From positions 744,001-808,000 of the forward strand of contig NC_011988.1 in the NCBI RefSeq assembly GCF_000016285.1: 64,000 bases of DNA, read 5' to 3'. Shown here piece by piece: positions 26,519 through 35,094 of this stretch. The stretch comes from Allorhizobium ampelinum S4. Lineage in GTDB: Bacteria > Pseudomonadota > Alphaproteobacteria > Rhizobiales > Rhizobiaceae. A program made the position numbers and the translations under genes. Under the pieces are notes generated by a model. The model ran no database searches and had not been told where the DNA came from. It was given only the letters and a program-made list of their open reading frames with translations. Each line of letters opens with the position of its first letter. The first letter of the stretch is position 1.

Positions 26519-27049
26519 CTATTCTTGAAACTCCCGCGCCATCCCCGCAAGCTCGTCCCAGAGGCTCTCAGCAAAGCCGCGCAACACCAGAAGCTCGAAC
26601 TGGTCCTCACCCGTACGGCAGAGATTGACGGAGATGTGGCCGATCAACGTCGTCGTAGCACTACCGATTGCGAATTGATCGGGGTGAAGATCAAGCGCGG
26701 TGCCTTTTGCCAGAACGTTGCGCACTGGCGCGCCACTGATGCGGATCAGTGTGCGGCCATGGCTTTGATCGACAAGAAAGGCGGTTGGGCCAAAGGTAGC
26801 CGCAGCGTGATCGGCACTTGCATGTCCGACGGCAAACCATTGGCCGGGTCCGGCATTGCGCAGATCAAAGCCTTGCGGTGGCATTGGTGCAACATCGCCA
26901 GGCTTGCCCAGCACATGCAGAATGGTTGCGTCGAACACGGTTTCCAGCGTTAGCACACCAAACCGCTCCACCGCCTTGGTGGCGAGTGCTGGACGGCGAA
27001 CAAGGTGGAAATCGGCCAGGACAGAGTCAGGCAGGGCGTTCTCAGACAT
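26519..27049 (-). CDS. mgdD: N-methylglutamate dehydrogenase subunit D (SoxG-like)
   Basis: A 176-residue homologue of the gamma subunit of heterotetrameric sarcosine oxidase. It has the small GcvT-like fold segments GQWFAVGHASADHA, LVDQSHGRTLIRISGA and the C-terminal RGFAESLWDELAGMAREF typical of SoxG. The ATG at 27049 overlaps the end of the alpha-subunit gene by eight bases; longer frame extensions run inside that gene. In this locus the four Sox-like genes sit beside mgsABC and gmaS homologues and not beside glyA or purU, so I assign N-methylglutamate dehydrogenase over sarcosine oxidase. The two complexes are close paralogues, and a pure sequence search will return sarcosine oxidase. Confidence 0.82.
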   Translation of the reverse strand: MSENALPDSVLADFHLVRRPALATKAVERFGVLTLETVFDATILHVLGKPGDVAPMPPQGFDLRNAGPGQWFAVGHASADHAAATFGPTAFLVDQSHGRTLIRISGAPVRNVLAKGTALDLHPDQFAIGSATTTLIGHISVNLCRTGEDQFELLVLRGFAESLWDELAGMAREFQE

Positions 27050-30005
27050 GAAGCTTCTCATTGTTGGGATCAACAAAAACCGGGCTGACCAGCTTGGCGG
27101 GCGTAAACTCGTTGCGAAGACCATTCCAGACCAGCACCTCCTCACCATGGCGAGCGGCACCGCCCTTCACCAGCGCAAGGCCAATGGTGCAGCCAACATG
27201 CGGTGAGAAGCAGGATGAGGTGACATAGCCCTGATCATTCTCAAGCGTTGGATCGGCATTCTTGTTCAGAATATGCGCGCCCGTTTTGAAGCTTGTTTTA
27301 GCATCCAGAGGCACAACGCCGACCAGTTGTGGGCGATCCGGGGCCGTCAGGCCTTCGCGGTTGAGCATATGCTTGCCGATAAAATCAGGCTTTGCGGCAC
27401 TGACCATTTTGCCGAAGCCGAGATCGGCAGGCACCACCGTGCCATTGATTTCATTGTGGGTCACATGGCCTTTTTCGATGCGCAGCACTGACAAGGCTTC
27501 GATGCCATAGGGCTGAATGCCATGTTCCTTGCCCGCCAGCATCACTGCATCGGCAATGCTTTCGCCAAAATCGGCAGGAACGGCCAGCTCAAACGCCAGT
27601 TCGCCTGAGAAGGAAATACGAAACAGCCGCCCCTTCAATCGACCACCCAAGAGGGACACATCCTTGGCGGCAAGATAGGGAAAGGCCTCGTTGGAAATAT
27701 CCTCATCAACCAGTTTTTGCAGAATGGCGCGGGATTTTGGCCCAGCCACTGCCATTTGCGCCCACTGATCGGTCACAGACGCCAGCCGCACATCCAGCTC
27801 TGGCCAATGCACTTGGGCGCAGAATTCCAGATGGTTCATCACGCCCGCCGCATAGGCCGTGGTGGTGGTCATGAAGTAGCGGTTTTCGTCCATGCGGCTG
27901 GTGGTGCCATCGTCATAGATAAAGCCATCTTCGCGCAGCATCAGCCCATAGCGGGCCTTGCCCACGGGCAGTTTCAAAAAGGCGTTGCAATAGACACGGT
28001 TCAAGAACTCCGCCGCATCCGGCCCGCAAATCTCGATTTTGCCCAGCATGGAAACATCGCAAATCCCGGCGTTGGTCCGGACGTTTTTGACCTCGCGGTC
28101 CACGCTTTTGCGCCAGCCGTTTTCCCCGGATTGTGGGAACCATGCCGAGCGATACCACAGTCCGGTTTCCACAAAGGTGGCACCGTTCTTTGCGGCCCAA
28201 TCATGCAAGGGTGATTTCCGCACCGGCTGAAAATGTTTGCCATGCGATGTGCCAGCCAGCGCGCCAAAGGACACCGGGGTGTAGAAGGGCCGAAACGTCG
28301 TGGTACCAACCTCTGCCGGAGATACGCGCCGGGCTTCCGCCAACAACCCGATGGCATTGACATTGGAGAGCTTGCCCTGATCGGTTGCCATGCCATTGGT
28401 GGTGTAGCGCTTGGCAAGCTCTACATGGCCATAGCCTTCCTGCACTGCAAGGCCGAGATCCTTGGTATGGACGTCGTTTTGGAAATCCACGAAGGCCTTG
28501 GTTTTGATGCCGGGAATGGACCAGACTGGCTTGGCTGGAGTGGGGATAATGTCACCCTCAACACTCGGCATATCCAGCGTTTGAATCGTGAAACCCAGAG
28601 CCGTCAATGCTTGTTTTGCCTGCTCAAAACCAGACGCCATTGAGGCCACAATCCCGAAGACACCAGACGCAGAACCCGCCAAAACCAGATTGTTCAAACC
28701 CTCCGGAGCCAAAAAGGCCGAATGCTCATCTGACCAACGCGGCTTACCACCCCGATGGCAAGCCAGATGAATGATCGGCGAGAAGCCGCCCGACATGGCA
28801 AGACTATCCACCTCAAGCCGTTCCAACTGCCCTTCGCGCCAGAGATCAAGCCCCTCAACGGATTTCCCGCCGTAAACATTGCTGACCAAACCACCACGCA
28901 CCAATCGCGCCTTGCCCTGATAAGCGATCGTTGCATCACGGCGACTATCGATCAGGGCTGTGACTCTAACGCCTGCGGCTTCAAGGTCTGCCGCCAGTGC
29001 ATAGCCGCTGTCATTGGTGGTGAAGATGGCCGTCTTCTTGCCCAGCGCGACGCCATAGTGGTTGAGATAGCGGCGCATGGCGCCTGCCATCATCACACCC
29101 GGAATATCATTGCCGCCGAACACCAGCGGGCGCTCCTCGGCACCCGTGGCCAAAATGGCTTTCTTCGTCGCAATGCGCCAAAGCCGCTCCACCGGGCGGT
29201 TGGCAGCAGGGACAGCGATGTGTTTTTGCACCCGCTCCACCGCGCCAAACACATTGCCATCATACCAGCCGAAAGCGGTGGTGCGGGCAAGGATTTGCAC
29301 ATTGGGCAGGCTTTGCAGCTCTGCCTGTGTGGTGGCGACAAAATCAGAGGCGGCAACACCATTAATCAATGATGTTTCAGCCAAAAGCCCGCCGCCGATT
29401 TGCGCCTGCTCATCCAGCAGAATAACCCGCGCACCGGCACGCCCGGCAGTCAGAGCCGCCATCAAGCCCGCAGCACCCGCACCAATCACCAATAGGTCAC
29501 AATGCGCCCAGCATTTCTCATAGGCATCGGGATCGGCTTCATAACTTGCCTTGCCGAGGCCAGCGGCCTTGCGGATTACCGGCTCATAGAGCTTTTCCCA
29601 GAACTTTGCTGGCCACATGAAGGTTTTATAGTAGAAACCAGCGCTAAGGAACGGCGACAGCAGGCTGTTAACTGCGCCAATATCATTCTCAAGGCTTGGC
29701 CAGCGGTTTTGGCTGTTGGCTTCCAGCCCGGCGTAAAGCTCCTGCATGGTGGCGCGGGTGTTTGGCTCCGTGCGCCCACCTCGGCCAATGGTCATCAGCG
29801 CATTCGGCTCGGCGGCACCCGCCGTCAGAATGCCGCGTGGGCGGTGATATTTAAAACTGCGGCCCACCAATTGCTGGCCATTGGCCAAAAGCGCAGACGC
29901 CAGTGTATCGCCAGCAAAACCGTTCATGGCTTTGCCATCAAAGGTGAAGGCAAGCGCGGTTGTGCGATCCACCAGACCGCCGCTTTTGAGACGATAGGAT
30001 GTCAT
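27042..30005 (-). CDS. mgdC: N-methylglutamate dehydrogenase subunit C (SoxA-like)
   Basis: A 987-residue homologue of the sarcosine oxidase alpha subunit. The N-terminal ferredoxin-like part has SFKYHRPRGILTAGAAEPNA; a dinucleotide-binding domain follows with LVIGAGAAGLMAAL (about residue 172), the NAD-binding role in SoxA; the C-terminal third is an aminomethyltransferase (GcvT) domain with LRIEKGHVTHNEINGTVVPA, which binds tetrahydrofolate. The complex oxidises N-methylglutamate, giving glutamate and passing the methyl carbon to tetrahydrofolate or releasing formaldehyde. It overlaps the delta-subunit gene by four bases (ATGA) and the gamma-subunit gene by eight. Its length matches SoxA. 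The assignment to N-methylglutamate rests on the neighbours. Confidence 0.87.
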   Translation of the reverse strand: MTSYRLKSGGLVDRTTALAFTFDGKAMNGFAGDTLASALLANGQQLVGRSFKYHRPRGILTAGAAEPNALMTIGRGGRTEPNTRATMQELYAGLEANSQNRWPSLENDIGAVNSLLSPFLSAGFYYKTFMWPAKFWEKLYEPVIRKAAGLGKASYEADPDAYEKCWAHCDLLVIGAGAAGLMAALTAGRAGARVILLDEQAQIGGGLLAETSLINGVAASDFVATTQAELQSLPNVQILARTTAFGWYDGNVFGAVERVQKHIAVPAANRPVERLWRIATKKAILATGAEERPLVFGGNDIPGVMMAGAMRRYLNHYGVALGKKTAIFTTNDSGYALAADLEAAGVRVTALIDSRRDATIAYQGKARLVRGGLVSNVYGGKSVEGLDLWREGQLERLEVDSLAMSGGFSPIIHLACHRGGKPRWSDEHSAFLAPEGLNNLVLAGSASGVFGIVASMASGFEQAKQALTALGFTIQTLDMPSVEGDIIPTPAKPVWSIPGIKTKAFVDFQNDVHTKDLGLAVQEGYGHVELAKRYTTNGMATDQGKLSNVNAIGLLAEARRVSPAEVGTTTFRPFYTPVSFGALAGTSHGKHFQPVRKSPLHDWAAKNGATFVETGLWYRSAWFPQSGENGWRKSVDREVKNVRTNAGICDVSMLGKIEICGPDAAEFLNRVYCNAFLKLPVGKARYGLMLREDGFIYDDGTTSRMDENRYFMTTTTAYAAGVMNHLEFCAQVHWPELDVRLASVTDQWAQMAVAGPKSRAILQKLVDEDISNEAFPYLAAKDVSLLGGRLKGRLFRISFSGELAFELAVPADFGESIADAVMLAGKEHGIQPYGIEALSVLRIEKGHVTHNEINGTVVPADLGFGKMVSAAKPDFIGKHMLNREGLTAPDRPQLVGVVPLDAKTSFKTGAHILNKNADPTLENDQGYVTSSCFSPHVGCTIGLALVKGGAARHGEEVLVWNGLRNEFTPAKLVSPVFVDPNNEKLHV

Positions 30006-30274
30006 GCGCTCACCCCTTTGCGTGTTGATGCATCAAAGCTTGCGGAAATTTCGTGGGTGGCGGTGTCGCGGCACACCACAATCCAGCGACGGCAACCGGA
30101 GGTGTGGTGCCAATATTCCTCATAGGCTCCACGCGGGTTATCGCGCAAGTAAACGTAATCATGCCAGACATCAGGACCAGCATCGGGCGCTGGACGTGCA
30201 AGAGCGGCACCCTTGATGGTATATTCTTCTTTGGGTCGTGGCCCGCAATGGGGGCAGGGAATAAGGCTCGCCAT
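30002..30274 (-). CDS. mgdB: N-methylglutamate dehydrogenase subunit B (SoxD-like)
   Basis: A 90-residue delta subunit. CPHCG near the N-terminus and a later His and Cys pair (WHHTSGCRRW) form the zinc site known from SoxD; DYVYLRDNPRGAYEEYW is the family's central motif. It is a structural subunit of the heterotetramer. AAGGA precedes the ATG. It starts 12 bases after the beta-subunit stop and overlaps the alpha-subunit start. The order beta, delta, alpha, gamma is the same as in sarcosine oxidase operons. Confidence 0.88.
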   Translation of the reverse strand: MASLIPCPHCGPRPKEEYTIKGAALARPAPDAGPDVWHDYVYLRDNPRGAYEEYWHHTSGCRRWIVVCRDTATHEISASFDASTRKGVSA

Positions 30275-30285
30275 AATCAGAATCC

Positions 30286-31536
30286 TTAGTGAAGGTTCGG
30301 CTGGGCACCCTGGCCCTTTTCATCGATGATGTGGCCGCGTTCAAACCGATCCAGCCGGAAGGCACGCGCCGTTTCGTGGCTCTCGCCCTTGGCGATGAGA
30401 TGGGCAAAGCAATAGCCCGAGGCAGGCGTGGCTTTGAAGCCGCCATAGCACCAGCCGGAATTGAGATAGAGATTGTCCAGATGCACCTTGTCGATAATCG
30501 GCGAGCCATCCATGCTCATGTCCATCACACCGCCCCAGCTGCGCAGTACGCGGATGCGCGACAGCGCCGGAATCATCGCCTTGCCCGCTTCCGCCACATG
30601 CTCAACGGTGGCGAGATTGCCGCGCTGGGCGTAAGAATTATAGCCATCAATATCGCCGCCAAACACCAGCCCGCCCTTATCCGATTGTGATACGTAGAAA
30701 TGGCCCGCGCCAAAGGTGACGACGCAATCGATAAAGGGTTTTAGCCCCTCCGAGACAAAGGCTTGCAGCACATGGCTTTCCATCGGCAATTTCAACCCCG
30801 CCATTTCCGCCACGCCGGATGAATTGCCCGCAGCCGCCAGCGCCAGCTTGCCGCAACCGATGAAGCCACGTGTGGTTTCCACCCCCACCGCCTTACCATT
30901 TTCGCGGCGAATTCCAGTGACTTCGCAGTTTTGAAGAATGTCTACCCCGTGAGTATCCGCACCCCGAGCATAGCCCCAAGCCACGGCATCATGGCGCACC
31001 GTGCCACCGCGCCGCTGCATCAAACCGCCTTGAATGGGAAAGCGAGCATTGTCGTAATCCAGAAACGGCAGCATGGCCTTGATGGCGTCGCGGTCCAGCA
31101 ATTCGGCATCCACGCCATGCAGGCGCATGGCATTGCCGCGCCTTGTATAGGCATCACGCTGGGCATCAGAATGGTAGAGATTGACCACACCGCGCTGCGA
31201 CACCATGGCATTGAAATTGAAATCCTGCTCCAGCCCTTCCCATAGTTTCATGGAGAATTCGTAGAAGGGATTGTTGCCCGGCAACAGATAATTGGAGCGG
31301 ATGATAGTGGTGTTGCGCCCGACATTGCCGGAACCGATATAGCCCTTTTCCACCACGGCGATGTTTTTGATGCCGAAGGTTTTGGAAAGGTAATAGGCGG
31401 TGGCCAGCCCATGGCCACCGCCGCCAACAATCACCACATCATAATGGGGCTTTGGCTCCGGCTGTCGCCAATGGGCGGCCCAGTTTTTATTGCCACGAAG
31501 ACCGTTCAGAAAAATCGACAAAGCCGAATAGCGCAT
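30286..31536 (-). CDS. mgdA: N-methylglutamate dehydrogenase subunit A (SoxB-like)
   Basis: A 416-residue flavoprotein of the DAO/GlyOX family, homologous to the catalytic beta subunit of sarcosine oxidase. The FAD-binding motif is VVIVGGGGHGLATAYYL (residues 34-50). His182 in GGTVRHDAVAWGYAR matches the position at which SoxB carries covalent FMN. The C-terminus has GWCYGGFKATPASGYCFAHL. This subunit would oxidise the N-methyl group of the substrate. It is the first gene of the leftward operon; GAGCGGG precedes the ATG at 31536. About 130 bases separate it from the divergent GlxA-type regulator, whose operators should lie there. Confidence 0.87.
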   Translation of the reverse strand: MRYSALSIFLNGLRGNKNWAAHWRQPEPKPHYDVVIVGGGGHGLATAYYLSKTFGIKNIAVVEKGYIGSGNVGRNTTIIRSNYLLPGNNPFYEFSMKLWEGLEQDFNFNAMVSQRGVVNLYHSDAQRDAYTRRGNAMRLHGVDAELLDRDAIKAMLPFLDYDNARFPIQGGLMQRRGGTVRHDAVAWGYARGADTHGVDILQNCEVTGIRRENGKAVGVETTRGFIGCGKLALAAAGNSSGVAEMAGLKLPMESHVLQAFVSEGLKPFIDCVVTFGAGHFYVSQSDKGGLVFGGDIDGYNSYAQRGNLATVEHVAEAGKAMIPALSRIRVLRSWGGVMDMSMDGSPIIDKVHLDNLYLNSGWCYGGFKATPASGYCFAHLIAKGESHETARAFRLDRFERGHIIDEKGQGAQPNLH

Positions 31537-31664
31537 GATGCCCGCTCGTTTCAGGATTTGGTGGACGGGGGATGGTTGGTGACCACCGCATATTGCTTCG
31601 AAGACTAGGCCGTCACACGCAAATCACATTGCACAAAAAAGACATTTAAAGATATAAAAAGGAC

Positions 31665-32618
31665 ATGAGCGAAAACTCCAGCACCCAGACCTATGGCTTC
31701 GTCCTGACGCCGAATTTTGCGCTGATGTCCTTCTCATCCGCCACCGAGCCGCTGCGCGCCGCCAATCTGTTGGCGCAAACACCGCTTTATGCCATCAGGC
31801 CGCTTTCCCTCCGAGGACAAGCGGTGCGCTGTTCGGCAGGCTTTGATATTACCTGCGGTGATCTGGCCGCAGAAGGCCCGGCCTGCCACACGCTGTTTGT
31901 GGTAGCGGGCGGCAATCCGATAGACTGGATTCATACCAGTGACATGCACGCAACTTTGCGCAAACTCTCCCGACAAGGGGTGCGCATTGGCGGCATTTCC
32001 AGCGGGGCCTATGTTTTGGCGCAAGCGGGCCTGTTGCAGGAGCGGGATTTTACCATTCATTGGGAACACGCTCCTGCCCTTCGGGAAGCCTTTCCCGACC
32101 TTGCCCCGCGCCAAGCCCGCTACGTGCTGGATGGTGATCGGCTGACCTGCGGCGGTGGCGTTGCCCCTCTCGATATGATGCATGCTTTGATTGGCGAGCG
32201 GATGGGGCCGGAATTTGCCCGCCGAGTCAGCGATTGGTATCTGCACACGGCCGTCACAGAAGCGAGCGCGCCGCAGCGCGGCTCATCGGTGGAGCGTTTT
32301 GGCACCCATCACCCGGCACTGGTGACGGCATTGGAAAAAATGGAAGCCACATTGGAAAATCCGCTGGATCGGCAGACGATTGCGCGGCTAGTGGGCATTA
32401 CGCCCCGGCATCTGGATCGGCTGTTCGCTAGCCATATGGAGGCGAGTTTTCACGACACCTATCGCCACATGCGGCTTGCCCATGCGCGCAAACTTTTGGA
32501 GCAAAGTCCGCTGTCGCTGTCAGAAATTGCCTTTGCCACCGGCTTTTCCAGCGCCTCGCATTTTTCACGGGCGTTCAAACAGCAGTTTGGCATTCAGCCA
32601 AAATCGGTTAGATCGTAA
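31665..32618 (+). CDS. glxA: GlxA-type AraC regulator (DJ-1/PfpI domain plus HTH)
   Basis: A 317-residue regulator. Residues about 8-180 are a DJ-1/PfpI-like amidotransferase fold (GFVLTPNFALMSFSSATEPL, CGGGVAPLDMMHALI) that probably binds an amino acid or methylamine-derived ligand rather than acting as an enzyme. The C-terminal AraC double helix-turn-helix includes LVGITPRHLDRLFASHM and LSEIAFATGFSSASHFSRAF. This is the architecture named after GlxA of the Sinorhizobium glxABCD-glnT cluster, and also of GbdR/CdhR regulators of betaine and carnitine catabolism. It diverges from the mgd operon and precedes the mgs genes, so it probably controls both. AAAAGGAC precedes the ATG. Confidence 0.85.
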   Translation: MSENSSTQTYGFVLTPNFALMSFSSATEPLRAANLLAQTPLYAIRPLSLRGQAVRCSAGFDITCGDLAAEGPACHTLFVVAGGNPIDWIHTSDMHATLRKLSRQGVRIGGISSGAYVLAQAGLLQERDFTIHWEHAPALREAFPDLAPRQARYVLDGDRLTCGGGVAPLDMMHALIGERMGPEFARRVSDWYLHTAVTEASAPQRGSSVERFGTHHPALVTALEKMEATLENPLDRQTIARLVGITPRHLDRLFASHMEASFHDTYRHMRLAHARKLLEQSPLSLSEIAFATGFSSASHFSRAFKQQFGIQPKSVRS

Positions 32619-32658
32619 GATCACAAATATTGAGTGTAGATAGGATTCAGGGGCAGGC

Positions 32659-33318
32659 ATGGCCAAGAGTGAGACAAAGGCAGCAAAGGCGGCCAAGGCA
32701 ATATTGGCGCAAGACCCCCATGCTGTGCGCGAACCACGGGCCAATAATCTGGAAATGGCCATTGGCCATGAGGTGCGGACTTTTCGCAAAAAACTCGGCA
32801 TCACGGTGGCCGATCTGGCAACGGCCACGGGCATGTCTGTCGGCATGTTGTCCAAGATTGAAAACGGCAATATTTCCGCCTCGCTCGGGACGTTGCAATC
32901 GCTCTCCAAGGCGCTGGGCGTGCCGATGACTGCCTTTTTCAAAGGTTATGAAGAGCCGCGTAGTGCAAGCTTCGTCAAGGCAGGTGAAGGCGTGCATCTG
33001 GAGCGGCGAGGCACCCGTGCTGGTCATCATTACAGCTTGCTGGGCCACATCGAAAACAACACCTCCGGCGTGGTGGTGGAGCCTTACTTGATCACGCTCA
33101 ACACCGAATCCGATGTGTTTCCCACCTTTCAGCATGAGGGGATGGAGTTTCTCTACATGCTCGAAGGCGAGGTGGTCTATCGCCATGGCGAGAGCCTCTA
33201 TCGGATGCAGCCGGGAGACAGCTTGTTTTTTGATGCCGATGCCCCGCATGGCCCCGAAGAACTGGTGGCGCTGCCTGCCCGTTATCTCTCCATCATTTCC
33301 TACCCGCATCAAAAATAA
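32659..33318 (+). CDS. XRE-family regulator with cupin domain
   Basis: A 219-residue regulator with an N-terminal XRE helix-turn-helix (VRTFRKKLGITVADLATATG then MSVGMLSKIENGNISAS, about residues 38-80) and a C-terminal cupin_2 sensor domain (FQHEGMEFLYMLEGEVVYRH, MQPGDSLFFDADAPHGP). Such proteins usually respond to a small molecule and regulate adjacent amine or amino-acid genes (the PuuR type is an example). It sits 40 bases after glxA and 90 before the synthase genes. It begins with a basic, alanine/lysine-rich tail (SETKAAKAAKAI). The ligand is not predictable; a second input for methylamine or nitrogen control is my inference. CAGGGGCAGG precedes the ATG. Confidence 0.85.
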   Translation: MAKSETKAAKAAKAILAQDPHAVREPRANNLEMAIGHEVRTFRKKLGITVADLATATGMSVGMLSKIENGNISASLGTLQSLSKALGVPMTAFFKGYEEPRSASFVKAGEGVHLERRGTRAGHHYSLLGHIENNTSGVVVEPYLITLNTESDVFPTFQHEGMEFLYMLEGEVVYRHGESLYRMQPGDSLFFDADAPHGPEELVALPARYLSIISYPHQK

Positions 33319-33407
33319 TTGCCTTAAAGGAAAATTTTATTCTTTAGGATTGATTTTATCAAACGCGCCTGTTAGCCATTGTCCAACGACAAATGGAGAG
33401 GCTGACC

Positions 33408-34313
33408 ATGTGCGGCATTGTTGGATTGTTCCTGAAAGACAAGAGCCTTGAACCTCAGCTGGGAGCCATGCTCTCGGATATGCTGATCACCATGACCGAT
33501 CGCGGCCCGGATTCTGCGGGCATTGCGATTTACGGCGCAGGTGAAAAGGGCAAGGCGAAAATTACCATTCAATCACCGGAACCCTCGGTGGATTTTGCTG
33601 GTCTCGATGCTGATCTCACCAAGGCTGGCATTCCAGCGCAGGTGACGGTGAAAAGCACCCATGCGGTGATTGATATTGATGCAGCAAAGCTTGGCGACAT
33701 ACGTGGCGTTTTGAGCGAGATTCGCCCGAATGTCCGCATCATGGGTTCTGGTGAAAGTGTCGAGATTTTCAAGGAAATCGGTCTGCCGAAGGATGTTGTG
33801 GCCCGCTTTGATGTGCGCTCGATGGGCGGCAGCCACGGCATTGGCCACACCCGTATGGCCACAGAGAGTGCGGTGACCACGCTGGGCGCACATCCGTTTT
33901 CCACGGGGGCCGATCAATGCCTTGTGCACAATGGTTCCCTCTCCAACCACAACAATTTGCGCCGTGAATTGATCCGCGAAGGCATCAAATTTGAAACCCA
34001 GAACGACTCCGAAGTGGCCGCCGCTTACCTCACGGCTGAAATGGCCAAGGGTAAGGATCTTGGGCAGGCGCTGACGGGTGCGCTGGATGATCTCGATGGC
34101 TTTTTCACCTTCGTGGTTGGCACCAAATCCGGCTTTGGCGTGGTGCGCGATCCCATCGCCTGCAAGCCTGCGGTGATGGCCGAGACGGACCAATATGTGG
34201 CTTTTGGCTCTGAGTATCGCGCGCTGGTCAATCTGCCGGGCATCGATACCGCCCGCATCTGGGAGCCGGAACCCGCCACCGTTTATTTCTGGGACCACGA
34301 AAAAGCAGCTTGA
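33408..34313 (+). CDS. mgsA: N-methylglutamate synthase subunit A (class II amidotransferase, GlxB)
   Basis: A 301-residue class II (Ntn-type) glutamine amidotransferase homologous to the N-terminal domain of glutamate synthase. The nucleophile is Cys2 in MCGIVGLFLKD, exposed by removal of the first Met, so the start at 33408 is fixed; upstream in-frame ATG at 33393 would block catalysis. GHTRMATESAVT, HNGSLSNHNNLRREL and the QNDSEVAAAYL segment follow the family. With the two next genes it forms the three-part enzyme that condenses methylamine with glutamate to N-methylglutamate, known as GlxBCD in older rhizobial annotation. ACAAATGGAGAGG-type spacing upstream gives a ribosome site. About ten bases separate it from the next gene. 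Confidence 0.87.
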   Translation: MCGIVGLFLKDKSLEPQLGAMLSDMLITMTDRGPDSAGIAIYGAGEKGKAKITIQSPEPSVDFAGLDADLTKAGIPAQVTVKSTHAVIDIDAAKLGDIRGVLSEIRPNVRIMGSGESVEIFKEIGLPKDVVARFDVRSMGGSHGIGHTRMATESAVTTLGAHPFSTGADQCLVHNGSLSNHNNLRRELIREGIKFETQNDSEVAAAYLTAEMAKGKDLGQALTGALDDLDGFFTFVVGTKSGFGVVRDPIACKPAVMAETDQYVAFGSEYRALVNLPGIDTARIWEPEPATVYFWDHEKAA

Positions 34314-34323
34314 GGGACGTGTA

Positions 34324-35010
34324 ATGCCAATCTTTGATCTTTCCCAAACCCCGCTGCGCGAATTGAACAGCGCTTTGCATGCTGTGACATCCGGGGCCAA
34401 TGACACCAACTTTGAAATTATCAATCCACGCGGCCATCATGCGGTGGCGGTTGGCATTGATAGTCCAGTCACTGTCGAGGTGAAGGGCTCGGTTGGCTAT
34501 TATTGCGCTGGCATGAATGATGGCGGCACCGTCACCGTGCATGGTTCTGCCGGTCCCGGTGTTGCTGAAAACATGATGTCCGGCACGGTGATTATTGAAG
34601 GCGACGCCAGCCAATATGCCGGGGCCACGGGCCAAGGTGGCCTGCTGGTGATCAAGGGCAATGCGGCCTCGCGTTGCGGCATTTCCATGAAGGGTATTGA
34701 TATTGTCGTACAGGGCAATATCGGCCACATGTCCGCCTTTATGGGTCAATCTGGCCATCTGGTGGTGCTGGGTGATGCGGGTGAAGCGCTTGGCGACTCA
34801 CTCTACGAGGCCAAGCTGTTTGTGCGTGGCACGGTGAAAAGCCTTGGTGCCGATTGCATCGAAAAAGCGATGAAGCCCAAGCATCTGGAAAAGCTGGCGG
34901 AGCTTCTGACGAAAGCAGGCATCACCGATGTGAAGCCGGAAGAATTCAAGCGTTACGGCTCTGCCCGCAAGCTTTACAATTTCAACATTGACAACGCAGA
35001 CGCCTATTAA
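34324..35010 (+). CDS. mgsB: N-methylglutamate synthase subunit B (GltB domain-3 like, GlxC)
   Basis: A 228-residue protein made of a right-handed beta-helix, the third domain of the glutamate synthase large subunit (GXGXG repeats). The repeats are visible as GYYCAGMNDGGTVTVHG, AGPGVAENMMSGTVIIEGDA, GATGQGGLLVIKGNA and GNIGHMSAFMGQ. It has no active site of its own and is a structural partner of the amidotransferase and FMN subunits. GAGGGACG precedes the ATG at 34324, and the gap from mgsA is ten bases. A longer frame open back to 34195 would overlap mgsA and is not needed. Confidence 0.86.
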   Translation: MPIFDLSQTPLRELNSALHAVTSGANDTNFEIINPRGHHAVAVGIDSPVTVEVKGSVGYYCAGMNDGGTVTVHGSAGPGVAENMMSGTVIIEGDASQYAGATGQGGLLVIKGNAASRCGISMKGIDIVVQGNIGHMSAFMGQSGHLVVLGDAGEALGDSLYEAKLFVRGTVKSLGADCIEKAMKPKHLEKLAELLTKAGITDVKPEEFKRYGSARKLYNFNIDNADAY

Positions 35011-35011
35011 A

Positions 35012-35055
35012 GCAATTCCAGGAAAAGTGTGCTGCGGTTTTCCGTCCGGAATTGC
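35012..35055. repeat. Rhizobial intergenic palindrome
   Basis: GCAATTCCAGGAAAAGTG and CGGTTTTCCGTCCGGAATTGC form an imperfect dyad, of the type scattered between genes in Rhizobium and Agrobacterium. It sits between mgsB and mgsC. A related palindrome is at 62743-62785. A short GGGGTC/GACCCC dyad follows just before the mgsC ribosome site. Confidence 0.6.
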
Positions 35056-35094
35056 GAGCGCAAAAAAGTGGGGTCCTGACCCCAGGAGATCGCT

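Noticed and set aside
26519..31536. Heterotetrameric sarcosine oxidase
   Set aside because: The subunits fit, but the neighbours are mgs and gmaS homologues and no folate or glycine genes are present, so N-methylglutamate dehydrogenase is preferred.
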